A stretch of DNA of 41,049 nucleotides from JAZDLO01 sp043801935. Lineage in GTDB: Bacteria > Actinomycetota > Thermoleophilia > RBG-16-64-13. Location: NCBI GenBank assembly GCA_043801935.1, contig JAZDLO010000033.1, forward strand, positions 1-41,049. The letters run 5' to 3'. Positions 15,857-24,182 of the stretch are shown piece after piece; the stretch's first letter is position 1, and each line of letters opens with the position of its first letter. The notes under the pieces were generated by a model that worked only from the letters and a program-made list of their open reading frames with translations, was not told where the DNA came from and did not search any database. A program made the position numbers and the translations under genes.

Positions 15857-15948
15857 GGAGCGCTAGCGTCTTCATCGGGGCGATAGCCCGGCGCCGTGCG
15901 CCGGACTATCGCCCCCCCCGCATTGCCGATCACTAGGAGCGCTAGCGT
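15857..15948. repeat. 13-bp direct repeats flanking a hairpin
   Basis: GGAGCGCTAGCGT occurs at 15857-15869 and again, identical, at 15936-15948, one on each side of the long hairpin at 15877-15915. Each copy contains the palindrome CGCTAGCG. The second copy sits just upstream of the CDGSH ribosome site. It could be a pair of operator sites or the flanks of a small mobile or duplicated unit. Confidence 0.6.
15877..15915. terminator. 17-bp hairpin between rubrerythrin and CDGSH genes
   Basis: GGGGCGATAG (15877-15886) pairs with CTATCGCCCC (15906-15915); after one C/A mismatch CCGGCGC (15888-15894) pairs with GCGCCGG (15898-15904) around a three-base loop. This is one of the most stable stems in the window. 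It has no T-run, but C-rich sequence follows. It most likely ends or processes the rubrerythrin message. Confidence 0.65.
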
Positions 15949-15962
15949 AAGAGGAGGACGAC

Positions 15963-16202
15963 GTGAGATTCACGAACGCGAGGGATGTGGAGAGATCGGT
16001 GCTGGTGACGCTCCCCGAAGGCACTCACTATTGGTGCCGGTGCGGTCGGACCCAGACCCCGCCTTTTTGCGACGGATCGCACGAAGGGTCAGGGATCACG
16101 CCTCTCGAGTTCAAGTCTGACGGCAGGTCTCCGATGGTGCTCTGCACGTGCGGCCTCTCCAACAACCCGCCTCACTGTGACGGTTCCCACCGAGACTACT
16201 GA
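15963..16202 (+). CDS. Double CDGSH iron-sulfur protein
   Basis: 79 aa, GTG start with GAGGAGG 5 nt upstream. Two CDGSH motifs bind one [2Fe-2S] each by three Cys and one His: Cys25, Cys27, Cys36, His40 and Cys61, Cys63, Cys72, His76 (CxCx8CDGSH twice). Two-motif short proteins of this type occur in bacteria with roles in redox or iron-sulfur handling. Proximity to rubrerythrin suggests an oxidative-stress or iron-related role, but they may be separate transcripts because of the hairpin between them. Confidence 0.93.
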   Translation: MRFTNARDVERSVLVTLPEGTHYWCRCGRTQTPPFCDGSHEGSGITPLEFKSDGRSPMVLCTCGLSNNPPHCDGSHRDY

Positions 16203-16232
16203 CCGGCCGAAGCGCCGCCCCCTTTCGGAATG

Positions 16233-16257
16233 CTGCGGGGCTTCGTTGAGCCCGCAG
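16233..16257 (+). terminator. Hairpin after the CDGSH gene
   Basis: CTGCGGGGCT (16233-16242), loop TCGTTG, AGCCCGCAG (16249-16257): a 9-bp stem with one bulged G, 30 nt past the CDGSH stop and 51 nt before the epimerase start. No T-run follows. Confidence 0.45.
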
Positions 16258-16308
16258 GATCTCGGACGTTAGCAGCATGGGTTCAAGGCGGCATTGGAGG
16301 AGAGCGGC

Positions 16309-17292
16309 ATGATCGTCGTGACCGGAGCCGCGGGCCAAGTGGGTAACGTGCTCCTGCGCAGCCTAGCGGCGGACGGGGTGACCGGGCTGCGCGCTTTGGT
16401 GTCCCCAGGGGGCAGGACCGCCCCTGTCGCCGGCCTCGACGTCGAAGTGATAGAGGCCGACGTGCGGAGCTACGACTCGCTGCTGCGGGCTTTCTGGGGT
16501 GCCGAGGTCGTCTTTCATCTGGCAGGGATCGTGTCGATCGCCACGGGCGGGTTGGAGCGGCTTCGCGAGACAAACGTGGGCGGCACCCGCAACGTACTGG
16601 CTGCCTGCCGTGACGTCGGGGTGGGCCGCCTGGTATACACCAGTTCGGTCCATGCCTTCGTCGAGCCGCCGCGCGGAACCTATCTAGACGAGACTGCCCC
16701 CATCGATCCCGCACGCGTCCGCGGCCCCTACGCCAGAACCAAGGCCGAGGCCACCCTGCTCGTCTTCGACTCGATCAAGGAGGGCCTGGACGCAGTCGTG
16801 GTCTTCCCCTCCGGCATCGTCGGTCCCTACGACTTCCGTCCCTCCCTCACTGGACAGCTGATCGTTGACTGCTTCCGCGGCCGGCTCAGAGCCTACGTCG
16901 ACGGCGCCTACAATTTCGTCGATGTACGGGACGTCGCTCAAGGATTGATGGCCGCCGCCACCAAGGGCCGCCGGGGACAGGGCTACCTCCTGGCTGGCCA
17001 CGAGATCACCGTGAGGGACCTCCTGCACACTGTCGAGGAGATCACTGGAGCACGGGCCCCCCGCCGGCGCCTCCCCTTCGGCTTCACCAAGGCCGTGAGT
17101 TTCCTCATCCCCGCATACTATTGGATCAGTCGGGAGCGTCCCCTGTTCACCACCTACTCGCTCGACGTGATCACCTCAAACTGCCTGATGAGCGACGAGA
17201 AGGCAAGACGAGAGCTCGGTTATTCCTCCCGTCCCCTGCGAGAAAGCATCGACGATACCTTGCGCTGGTTCAGACACGCAGGGATGCTTTAG
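16309..17292 (+). CDS. NAD-dependent epimerase/dehydratase (extended SDR)
   Basis: 327 aa from ATG 16309; GGAGGAG ends 6 nt upstream, which rejects the in-frame TTG at 16294. An N-terminal Rossmann motif TGAAGQVG (5-12) and the catalytic YARTK (Tyr-x3-Lys, about 144-148) with a preceding TSS place it in the extended short-chain dehydrogenases. The overall pattern resembles HpnA/dihydroflavonol-reductase-type enzymes that act on nucleotide sugars or carbonyls; the substrate is not determinable. Its TAG (17290-17292) overlaps the stop codon of the convergent c-di-GMP gene. Confidence 0.88.
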   Translation: MIVVTGAAGQVGNVLLRSLAADGVTGLRALVSPGGRTAPVAGLDVEVIEADVRSYDSLLRAFWGAEVVFHLAGIVSIATGGLERLRETNVGGTRNVLAACRDVGVGRLVYTSSVHAFVEPPRGTYLDETAPIDPARVRGPYARTKAEATLLVFDSIKEGLDAVVVFPSGIVGPYDFRPSLTGQLIVDCFRGRLRAYVDGAYNFVDVRDVAQGLMAAATKGRRGQGYLLAGHEITVRDLLHTVEEITGARAPRRRLPFGFTKAVSFLIPAYYWISRERPLFTTYSLDVITSNCLMSDEKARRELGYSSRPLRESIDDTLRWFRHAGML

Positions 17293-20066
17293 GTTGCCGG
17301 CGCTTCCTGGGCGAGGCAGCCGACGAACACGTTGACGACCTCTGGGTCGAACTGGGTGCCGCTCCCTCTCGTCAGCTCTGCGATAGCTTCTTCCGCCGTG
17401 AGAGCCGCCCGATATGGGCGATCGGTGGTCATGGCCGAGTACGCGTCCGCTACCGCGAGGATACGTCCGAGCAGAGGGATGTCCAGACCGCGCAGCCGGT
17501 CGGGGTACCCCGTCCCGTTCCACTGCTCGTGATGCGAGATCACCGCTTGCCGCACCTCCTCGTGCTCAGGCAGGTAAAGAGAGATGATCTTGCCGCCAAA
17601 GAACGAGTGCTCCTTCACAGCTTCTGCTTCCTCGGGCGTCAGCACCCCCGGCTTGCGCAGGACGCGGTCCGGCACGAATATCTTTCCCACATCGTGCACC
17701 AGCGAGGCCACGCGCAGTGCCTCTTGCCTCTGCTTGCTGAAGCCTAGCGACATGGCGATCGCCGTGGTACGTGCCGCCACCTGAGCGGAGTGCCGCCGAG
17801 TGTAGTGGTCTTTGTTGTCCACCGCATTGACCAGTGCGTCAAGGGTACTGAAGGCTCCAGAGTCGATGGTCTCGCCGCCGACCGGTTCTCGCCGTACCGT
17901 GACGGTGTCGCCCCCCCAGCGCTTAGACTCATAGAGGTTTGCGTCGGCGACGGCGATCAAAGCCGCCGCCTCTTGACCATCCTCGGGGAATGAAGCGGCA
18001 CCGAAGCTCATGCGCAACGGGATCGAAGCACCATCGGGTGCGATGTAGGGCAACGAACCCAGCGCGACTCTCATGTGGTCGGCGACCGTGGCTGCGCCGG
18101 CTCGATATGTCTCGGGGAGGATGAGGATGAACTCGTCTCCCCCGAAGCGACCCACGAAGTCGGCATCGCGGCTCCTATGTCGCAGAAGTCCGGCCACCCG
18201 CCTGATGATCTCGTCCCCCACGGGATGTCCGTAGGTGTCGTTGAAGAGCTTGAAGTTGTCAATGTCTGCAATCAGCAGAGAGAACGTCCCCTGGTAACGG
18301 CGGGCTCGCGCCACCTCAAGCTCAAGTTGTTCGAGAGCCCTGCGCCGGTTGTACAGCCCACTGAGTGAGTCGATCTCCCCAAGGGCCTTGATCTCCTCTA
18401 TCAGGCGCGTGTTCTTTAGCGCTTGGGCCACTTGGCTGGCAAACAGAAGGATGGTAGACCTCCTGTCACCGGTGAACTCCTTGGGTCTGTCGGAAGCCGA
18501 TATCGCGAGGCCGACCGGCAGATCCTCGGCGAGCAGGGGAACCAGGGCGAGCGAACAGAAACCGCCGAGATCCGGAAGCGAACCGCCGAACAGACGGCTC
18601 TGCTCATCAGGCGTCAGCTCCGCGGTCGACTTGATGAAGATCGCATTGGAGCCGCGGAATACCGCCCTTAGCAGGCCGTTAGCCTCTTGAGGCAACCCCC
18701 CATCTGGGCGGTCACAACCGAAGACCTTTGGCAGTCGCGCGGAACCGGGTTTCTGCCGGACGAACGCCCGCAGCCCTTCAAGCTGTTGCTGGTTGGTCTG
18801 CAAACGGAGCAGCCAAACCTCGTCCGCCTCGAACATGTCAAGAGCGACACTCTCCAGCTGTGCCAGCGCGTCGGTTATCTCCAAGCTGCCGCCAAGCGAT
18901 GCGCTCACCTCCTGAAGTTGCTGGAGGTGGCCGTGCGCTTTCTCCAGATCCCGGTGCCTGCCTTTCAGCTCCTCAAGGGTCTCGGCCAAGCTCCGGGCCT
19001 GTATCTCCTGCTGGGTGCGCGTGCTGTCGAGTTGGGAGAAGCCCGCGTTGATAGTCTGCGCCAGCAGGGTAAGCTCGTCCTTGCCGCCGATCGCGATGGG
19101 GGTGAGCTTCCCCAGGCCGGGTCTTACATGCCGCACTTGGGCGATCAGACGAGCGAGCCTGTTGAACAGCGAGCGCTCCAGAAGCCTGTTCACGGCCACG
19201 CCGAACACGAGTACCACGCCTATGAGTGCGAGCATGAAGTAGCGCACGCTCTTGGCGCCCTGGGCGTGGACGACCCTCGGCACTTCCACCCGCAAGACCA
19301 GCGTGGGCTGCCCGAAGACGTCGTCCAGCAGCCCGTAGCCGGCCACGGTGCCGGTGCTGAGGGGGATCACAACCGTCTTGTCGCCGGAGACGGTCGAAGC
19401 TGCCGCTTCTTCGACCTCGGCGGGAAGCTCCGCCGTGGACAACGGAAGTATGGCCAGGGAAAGCCTCGTCTGGCTGGAAGATCCCTCCAATCTCGCTGCG
19501 TCCAGCCACCGCCCCATGATGAAGGCTCCGTGTACCGGGCCTTCGCTCTCACTGGTAAGGATCGGCTGGGAGCCTACAAGCATCGGGCCGTCAGGGAGCA
19601 TCAAGATCCCAGAGAGCTTGCTATCGAGGCTCGAGTGGCGGACGAGAGGGCTTTCGGGCATCAGGTATTTGCTGAGTCCCGGCGGCAGGGCGGAGGCCTT
19701 CGAACTCTCCAGATCGAAGCCCCGACCCCAGACGATAGTCCCATCGTTTCGAACGAACACAGCCACGTTGGCCTTGAATCCCGCGAAAAACGAATCCGCG
19801 AGATTGGCCTTGACGTAGGCCTGGTTCTTGTCGCTGAGGAACGTGACGGTGTCATCCCACGAGGAGTAGCTGTAAACATCGGCGCTGAGTTCCGCCAGGT
19901 CCTGGGCAACCGCGGCCCGTGCGCGCTCCACCTGCTCCTGGACCTCCGTGTTCTCCACAGTAGTGAAACCACGCATGAAGACGGTCTGCGAGATCACGAA
20001 GATGACCACGACGGCGACGACCAGCGTGAGCCCCACCAGCAGATAGATCTTCCAACGCAGCGACAA
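17289..20066 (-). CDS. CHASE4-HAMP-GAF-GGDEF-HD-GYP c-di-GMP enzyme
   Basis: 925 aa. Membrane helix 7-30, extracellular CHASE4-like sensor (about 35-265, including YSYSSWDD), second helix (about 275-296), HAMP (about 297-350), coiled coil (350-390), GAF (about 392-555), GGDEF (565-720) and HD-GYP (745-920). The GGDEF motif 642-646 is intact, with an inhibitory I-site RDAD at 633-636. The HD-GYP site has HDVGK (791-795) and HHEQWNGTGYP (845-855). Both synthesis and breakdown of c-di-GMP are therefore possible in one protein. The TTG start at 20066 has only a weak ribosome site; the first helix begins close to it, so a start much further inside is unlikely. Convergent with the epimerase, with overlapping stops. 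Confidence 0.93.
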   Translation of the reverse strand: MSLRWKIYLLVGLTLVVAVVVIFVISQTVFMRGFTTVENTEVQEQVERARAAVAQDLAELSADVYSYSSWDDTVTFLSDKNQAYVKANLADSFFAGFKANVAVFVRNDGTIVWGRGFDLESSKASALPPGLSKYLMPESPLVRHSSLDSKLSGILMLPDGPMLVGSQPILTSESEGPVHGAFIMGRWLDAARLEGSSSQTRLSLAILPLSTAELPAEVEEAAASTVSGDKTVVIPLSTGTVAGYGLLDDVFGQPTLVLRVEVPRVVHAQGAKSVRYFMLALIGVVLVFGVAVNRLLERSLFNRLARLIAQVRHVRPGLGKLTPIAIGGKDELTLLAQTINAGFSQLDSTRTQQEIQARSLAETLEELKGRHRDLEKAHGHLQQLQEVSASLGGSLEITDALAQLESVALDMFEADEVWLLRLQTNQQQLEGLRAFVRQKPGSARLPKVFGCDRPDGGLPQEANGLLRAVFRGSNAIFIKSTAELTPDEQSRLFGGSLPDLGGFCSLALVPLLAEDLPVGLAISASDRPKEFTGDRRSTILLFASQVAQALKNTRLIEEIKALGEIDSLSGLYNRRRALEQLELEVARARRYQGTFSLLIADIDNFKLFNDTYGHPVGDEIIRRVAGLLRHRSRDADFVGRFGGDEFILILPETYRAGAATVADHMRVALGSLPYIAPDGASIPLRMSFGAASFPEDGQEAAALIAVADANLYESKRWGGDTVTVRREPVGGETIDSGAFSTLDALVNAVDNKDHYTRRHSAQVAARTTAIAMSLGFSKQRQEALRVASLVHDVGKIFVPDRVLRKPGVLTPEEAEAVKEHSFFGGKIISLYLPEHEEVRQAVISHHEQWNGTGYPDRLRGLDIPLLGRILAVADAYSAMTTDRPYRAALTAEEAIAELTRGSGTQFDPEVVNVFVGCLAQEAPAT

Positions 20067-20305
20067 GAGAACCCCACAGACGGCTACAAGCCCGGATCGC
20101 CTACTCCCCTATGTGGTGGTATCGGCCTTGAGTCGGCGGCGCTTGAGATTCGGCGGGGAACGCGGAGCATGGCGGCGCGGCGGCTTCATTGCCTGTAGCT
20201 TCGCACCTCGTTCCACCCTGAGGGTCGGCGACGTCCCGAAGCGCCTGTACCGACGCTCGCCCTCGACGCTAGTGCAAACGACCTGAGCAGGCGATAATGG
20301 CCCCC
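20067..20305. other. Divergent intergenic region
   Basis: 239 bp between the c-di-GMP enzyme gene (minus) and the LOR/SDH gene (plus). Apart from the leaderless-type promoter element at 20293 I see no hairpin, repeat or RNA gene. Confidence 0.4.
20293..20298 (+). promoter_or_regulatory. -10 element set for leaderless transcript
   Basis: GATAAT, then seven bases, then ATG 20306. If transcription begins about 7 nt past the -10, the message starts at the codon. No clear -35 is present. Confidence 0.45.
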
Positions 20306-21538
20306 ATGAGCACCTACGAAGACATCAAGCTCGAGGGGCATATCATCGACTCGCTGCTCCTGCCCCGAGTGCTCGACGACATCCTCGAGCGCGGCGGCGA
20401 GTACCGTATCCTCCGCTTCCGCATGGGACGCGAGAAAGACGACCATTCCCTGGCTCTCCTCCGGGTCACCGCTCCTAGCGAAGAACAACTGAACGCCATC
20501 CTCCGCGGCCTGCAACAACACGGAGTGGAGATCGTCGAGCAGGACGACATCCGTCTTGAGCCCGCTCCTGCCGATGGGGTGTTCCCAGAGGATTTCTACT
20601 CCACGACCAATCTCGAGACCTTCGTGCGCCTCGAGGGGCGCTGGATACCCGTGCAATGGCCGGAGATGGACTGCGGTATCGTGGTCGATCCCGTGGAGGG
20701 GGCGGCCCGAACGGTTCCCGTGATCCAGGTTCAGGCCGGCGACCCGATCGTGGTAGGCACCCGTGGCATCCGCGCTGTGCCGCTCGGGCGGGATCGCGCT
20801 TCCCGGGCGTTCGAGTTCATGGGCTCGGCGGTATCGCCGGAGAAGCCCAAACGCCTGGTGGTCACCAAGGTGGCCCGCCTCATGCGGGAGATGCGCGAAG
20901 ATGGTCGGAAGATCGTGGCCGTCCTTGGGCCGGCCGTGGTACATACCGGAGCCGCCCCGGCCTTCGCCAAGCTTGTGGCGGACGGTTGGATCGACATCGT
21001 ATTCGGTGGCAACGCCATTGCGGTCCACGACATCGAGTCTGCCTTCTTCAACACCTCGCTCGGCATCAACCTGACGGAGGGTGATTCCGTCGAGGGTGGT
21101 CACGAGCACCATCTGCGGGCGATCAATCGTGTCCGCCGCTGTGGGGGCATCCGGCAGGCGGTGGAGCAGGGCGTGCTCACTTCCGGCCTCTTCCATGAGA
21201 TCGTGCGGCACAATATCCCCTACGTCCTGGCCGGGTCCATCCGCGATGATGGCCCTCTGCCTGACGTCATCACCGATTCCGTGAAAGCCCAGCAGTCCAT
21301 GCGGGAGCACGTCCGCGGTGCCGGGCTCTGCCTCATGCTGTGCAGCATGCTCCACTCCATCGCCACCGGCAATCTCCTCCCGGCTGCGGTACACACCGTA
21401 TGTGTCGATATCAACCCGGCAGTGGCCACCAAGCTGTCCGACCGGGGTAGCTTCCAGACCATCGCGATCATCACCGACGTGGGTCTCTTCTTGGATGAGC
21501 TGGTGACAGAGCTCGAGAGCGGCCGCAGCCGGTCATAG
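20306..21538 (+). CDS. LOR/SDH-type TIGR00300-family enzyme (ornithine cyclodeaminase-like)
   Basis: 410 aa from ATG 20306; an ATG at 20297 adds three residues and overlaps a -10 box. The protein matches the stand-alone TIGR00300/LOR-SDH bifunctional-enzyme conserved region: opening EDIKLEGHIIDSLLLPRVLD, then DHSLALLRV, the PKRLVVTKVARLMREMR block, and NAIAVHDIESAFFNTSLG and AGLCLMLCSMLHSIATGNLLPA in the NAD-binding C-terminal half. In cyanobacterial ArgZ/AgrE this region is fused behind an arginine dihydrolase domain and converts ornithine to proline; stand-alone relatives have been reported as ornithine cyclodeaminases. The dihydrolase domain is missing here, so arginine is not the direct substrate. 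Role in ornithine/proline metabolism is inferred from the family. Confidence 0.88.
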   Translation: MSTYEDIKLEGHIIDSLLLPRVLDDILERGGEYRILRFRMGREKDDHSLALLRVTAPSEEQLNAILRGLQQHGVEIVEQDDIRLEPAPADGVFPEDFYSTTNLETFVRLEGRWIPVQWPEMDCGIVVDPVEGAARTVPVIQVQAGDPIVVGTRGIRAVPLGRDRASRAFEFMGSAVSPEKPKRLVVTKVARLMREMREDGRKIVAVLGPAVVHTGAAPAFAKLVADGWIDIVFGGNAIAVHDIESAFFNTSLGINLTEGDSVEGGHEHHLRAINRVRRCGGIRQAVEQGVLTSGLFHEIVRHNIPYVLAGSIRDDGPLPDVITDSVKAQQSMREHVRGAGLCLMLCSMLHSIATGNLLPAAVHTVCVDINPAVATKLSDRGSFQTIAIITDVGLFLDELVTELESGRSRS

Positions 21539-21554
21539 AAGGAGGTCGTGACGG

Positions 21555-21740
21555 ATGGCCGGGAAGACGAACGGGAGGGACGCCAAAGCTGACCGCGGGA
21601 CCATGCGGGCGGAGGGCGTCGCGTCCAAGGGTGGGGTCATTCTCATTCTGGTCGGACTGGTCGTGACCGGGCTAGCAGCAGGCTACAGATGGTGGCGGGC
21701 GCTACCTAATGAGGACAGAACTAACGAGAACGGAATATGA
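21555..21740 (+). CDS. Small single-pass membrane protein, unknown
   Basis: 61 aa. AGGAGG lies 9 nt upstream of the ATG, and the gene starts 16 nt after the LOR/SDH stop. A charged N-terminus (1-25) is followed by one membrane helix (about 27-43, GGVILILVGLVVTGLAAGY) and a short polar tail. Its TGA overlaps the ATG of the next gene (21737-21740). I do not recognise a family. Tight spacing on both sides suggests a real translated gene. Confidence 0.7.
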   Translation: MAGKTNGRDAKADRGTMRAEGVASKGGVILILVGLVVTGLAAGYRWWRALPNEDRTNENGI

Positions 21741-22117
21741 AGCTGTTTGCGTCTCTCCTCGGCGCCATCTTCTTGGGGGTTGTTCTCGCCGGCTGTCAAT
21801 CAAACGATGTCACGGCCCCAGACGGCCAGGCGAGCTCCATGAAGGGCTACGAGCTCTACAGTTGGCAGGACGATGGACAGTGGCGTTTTTCGCTGCTGGA
21901 GGGCACCAATCGGGAGAAGACACACGACGAGATCCGCTCCCCCGACTCCTCCTTGAAAGGGATCGAAGCTCTGAAACCTGCGCTTGAGAACATTCGGGCC
22001 GGCCAATGGGTCACCTGGTTATCGCGGGACACCTTGGCATTCCCGCCCGCCGACGTGATGAGGCGGGTGGAACAGATCTCCAAAGACCAGGGACTGCAAC
22101 TGAGCGTCGTGAGGTAG
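21737..22117 (+). CDS. Small lipoprotein, unknown function
   Basis: 126 aa. The signal peptide ends with lipobox VLAGC (Cys20). The mature part has a compact motif set: GYELYSWQDDGQWRFSLLEGTNREKTHDEI (split at about 38-67), GIEALKPALENIRAGQWVTWL (about 75-95) and PADVMRRVEQISKDQGLQL at the end. The order looks like a small alpha/beta domain; I do not know a characterised member. It is coupled to the preceding 61-aa membrane protein by ATGA. Confidence 0.8.
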   Translation: MKLFASLLGAIFLGVVLAGCQSNDVTAPDGQASSMKGYELYSWQDDGQWRFSLLEGTNREKTHDEIRSPDSSLKGIEALKPALENIRAGQWVTWLSRDTLAFPPADVMRRVEQISKDQGLQLSVVR

Positions 22118-22193
22118 TCGTCGTCGTCCCAGCTCTGAGGTACTGCGCCGAACAAGAATGCCCGGCTACAGTCGGCTGCGGGGGCTACCCGAC

Positions 22194-22895
22194 CTAGTCG
22201 CTCCGGACGTCTCGGGACACGACGCCATCTCGGACCTCGATGATGCGATCCGCTCGTTCGGCGATCGTCTCATCATGGGTGACGACGACGAACGTGGTAC
22301 CCATTTCCCGATGAATGCGCCGGAAGAGATCATAGACGAGGGCTGAGTTCTCGGTATCCAAGTTCCCGGTAGGCTCGTCGGCCAGCAGAAGGTCGGGCGA
22401 GTTCATCAAGGCCCGTCCGACGGCCACGCGCTGCTTTTCCCCGCCGGAGAGCTGATCGGCGCTCTTATCCGCAAGATCTCCGACGCCGAGGAACGACAGG
22501 ATCTCCTCAGCGCGCTTTCGCGCATTGCCTGCGCCCCGTGGGCTTCTGGCCGACGTCCGGATCCAAGTGGGGATGAGCAGATTCTCTCTGACAGAGAACT
22601 CCGGCAATAGATGGTGGAATTGGAACACGAACCCCAGATGCTCGCTTCGGAACGCGGCCCGCTCTCTTTTCCCTAGTCCGCCGACATCGGTCCCGAGCAG
22701 AACCACAGTCCCCTCGGTGGGACGGTCGAGGAGACCGAGCATGTTGAGCAGGGTCGATTTACCGCTGCCCGATTGTCCGATGATGAAGAGAAACTCCTTT
22801 CCCACAACCCTGAAGGAGACCCCACGAAGGGCCTTCGTCTTGACCGTGGTGCCGTACTCTTTCGTCACCTCGCTGACGACGATGGTTTCAGGCAC
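22194..22895 (-). CDS. ABC transporter ATPase (MacB/LolD type)
   Basis: 233 aa, complete nucleotide-binding domain: Walker A GQSGSGKST (40-48), Q-loop FVFQFHHLLPEFSV (89-102), signature LSGGEKQRV (149-157), Walker B LLLADEPTGNLD (169-180) and switch THDE. LLPEFSVREN and EPTGNLD are typical of the MacB/LolD/FtsE class. It overlaps the permease gene by 8 nt. Such systems drive mechanotransmission or efflux rather than import; no periplasmic adaptor is next to it. Confidence 0.93.
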   Translation of the reverse strand: MPETIVVSEVTKEYGTTVKTKALRGVSFRVVGKEFLFIIGQSGSGKSTLLNMLGLLDRPTEGTVVLLGTDVGGLGKRERAAFRSEHLGFVFQFHHLLPEFSVRENLLIPTWIRTSARSPRGAGNARKRAEEILSFLGVGDLADKSADQLSGGEKQRVAVGRALMNSPDLLLADEPTGNLDTENSALVYDLFRRIHREMGTTFVVVTHDETIAERADRIIEVRDGVVSRDVRSD

Positions 22896-24036
22896 CTTGG
22901 ATCACCTCGATGGGGTCGAGACGCGCTGTCTTTCGGTACGGGATGATGGCCGACATGAGGGCGATCGCAACGCCGATGCCGGCGGAGAGGAGGACGAACC
23001 ACAGTTGCGGTTCGATTGGGAAGAGCCCGGTGTCTCCTATCCGGGCTATCGAGGTGAAGACACCGATCAGCCCGAGGCTGATCCTGATACCCAGTATGGT
23101 GCCTATCACGCCCAGGACACCCGCCTGGTAGAGAAAGACGAGGCCCGTCCGTGCGTCGGACATGCCCAGCGCTTTGAGAATACCGATCTGCTTGGTCTTC
23201 TGCACAGCGGAAATGGCCAGAGTGGAGGCGATCCCCAGCATAACGGCGATGATCACAAAGACCTGGATCATGTAGGACGATGTCCTCTGGCTTTGCAGGC
23301 CGGTGAGCAGCTCGCTGTTAGTGGCCTGCCAATCGGTGACCTGAAGCCGCGGATACTTGCGTGCGACCTCTGCCGCCACCTGTGGGGAAGCGAAGACATC
23401 CCTTATCTGCATCTCCACGGCGCTCACTTGGTCTGACGGCCGGCCGACAGCTTGACTGACCCCGGCCAAGCCGGCGAACACCGACTGTTGGTTGGCCGCC
23501 TGGGACCCGAGATCGAAGACGCCCTCCAGTTGCACATCGATAGCCGATCCGTCGGCGAGCACCAGTTTGACCGCATCGCCCAGAGCGAGCCCGTATTTTG
23601 CCGCGAAATCCTCGCCCACGAGTATGTGATCTCCGTCCAGCGAGACCTCTCCGGCGACCAGCTTCTCCGAAAGCTTGTAGATGGAGTTGAGATCCTCGTA
23701 CGTCCCCGCTTTGACCACGACAGGTGCGCTCAATCCACCCACCGGGATCAGCGCCGACAAGATCTGCACCGGAGCTACCGCAATGACCCGCGGGTCGGAA
23801 CGGATGTTCTGTCGATCCTGGCCGGTGAACGCAAGCGCGGCTTCGCCGGTCCCCGGCTCGAGGGTGACATGCGAACTCGAGCCCACCGTGCTGTCCAGCA
23901 GGGATTCTTGGAGGCTCATGATCAACGAGCCCACGAAGACCTGGACCGCGATCCCCACGGCGATGCCCAGGATGATAAGGATCGACTGCACCTTGCTGCG
24001 CCACAAGAAACGCCAGGCGATCTTCAGCTCAAGCAT
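22888..24036 (-). CDS. ABC transporter permease (FtsX/MacB type)
   Basis: 382 aa: an N-terminal membrane helix (about 17-42), a large extracytoplasmic MacB_PCD-like domain (about 43-250) and three C-terminal helices (about 253-280, 297-325, 342-370), with the ATPase-coupling sequence QKTKQIGILKALGMSD between helices. This is the FtsX/MacB four-helix plan, and it pairs with the downstream ATPase. A hairpin (24049-24069) lies just upstream of the ribosome site. Confidence 0.9.
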   Translation of the reverse strand: MLELKIAWRFLWRSKVQSILIILGIAVGIAVQVFVGSLIMSLQESLLDSTVGSSSHVTLEPGTGEAALAFTGQDRQNIRSDPRVIAVAPVQILSALIPVGGLSAPVVVKAGTYEDLNSIYKLSEKLVAGEVSLDGDHILVGEDFAAKYGLALGDAVKLVLADGSAIDVQLEGVFDLGSQAANQQSVFAGLAGVSQAVGRPSDQVSAVEMQIRDVFASPQVAAEVARKYPRLQVTDWQATNSELLTGLQSQRTSSYMIQVFVIIAVMLGIASTLAISAVQKTKQIGILKALGMSDARTGLVFLYQAGVLGVIGTILGIRISLGLIGVFTSIARIGDTGLFPIEPQLWFVLLSAGIGVAIALMSAIIPYRKTARLDPIEVIQGA

Positions 24037-24048
24037 CCGCGGACTCCC

Positions 24049-24104
24049 TCTCGCCCCTCGCGGGCGAGATACTGGGTCGTGTTCAAGTGCCTCACCGAGG
24101 CACT
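24049..24104 (-). terminator. Two perfect hairpins between methyltransferase and ABC operon
   Basis: TCTCGCCC (24049-24056), five-base loop, GGGCGAGA (24062-24069); and AGTGCCTC (24086-24093), three-base loop, GAGGCACT (24097-24104). On the minus strand they follow the methyltransferase stop (24183) and precede the permease start (24036). The first ends 12 nt from the start codon and directly adjoins the ribosome site, so it could also modulate translation. No T-runs. Confidence 0.5.
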
Positions 24105-24182
24105 ACGGTACCCCGAGCCCGGCGTCGCAACACCTGGAACTGAAAGGACCCGCGCTCAACGGCACCGGGTGCTTGGCGACGG

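Noticed and set aside
15857..15948. Miniature transposon (MITE)
   Set aside because: The repeats are direct, short and lack terminal inverted repeats; only one copy is visible in the window.
18687..20198. 503-codon plus-strand frame opposite the c-di-GMP enzyme
   Set aside because: No domain, and the minus-strand reading contains intact CHASE4, GGDEF and HD-GYP motifs.
20186..21394. 402-codon minus-strand frame opposite the LOR/SDH gene
   Set aside because: Antisense shadow; His/Asp/Arg-rich without recognisable domain.
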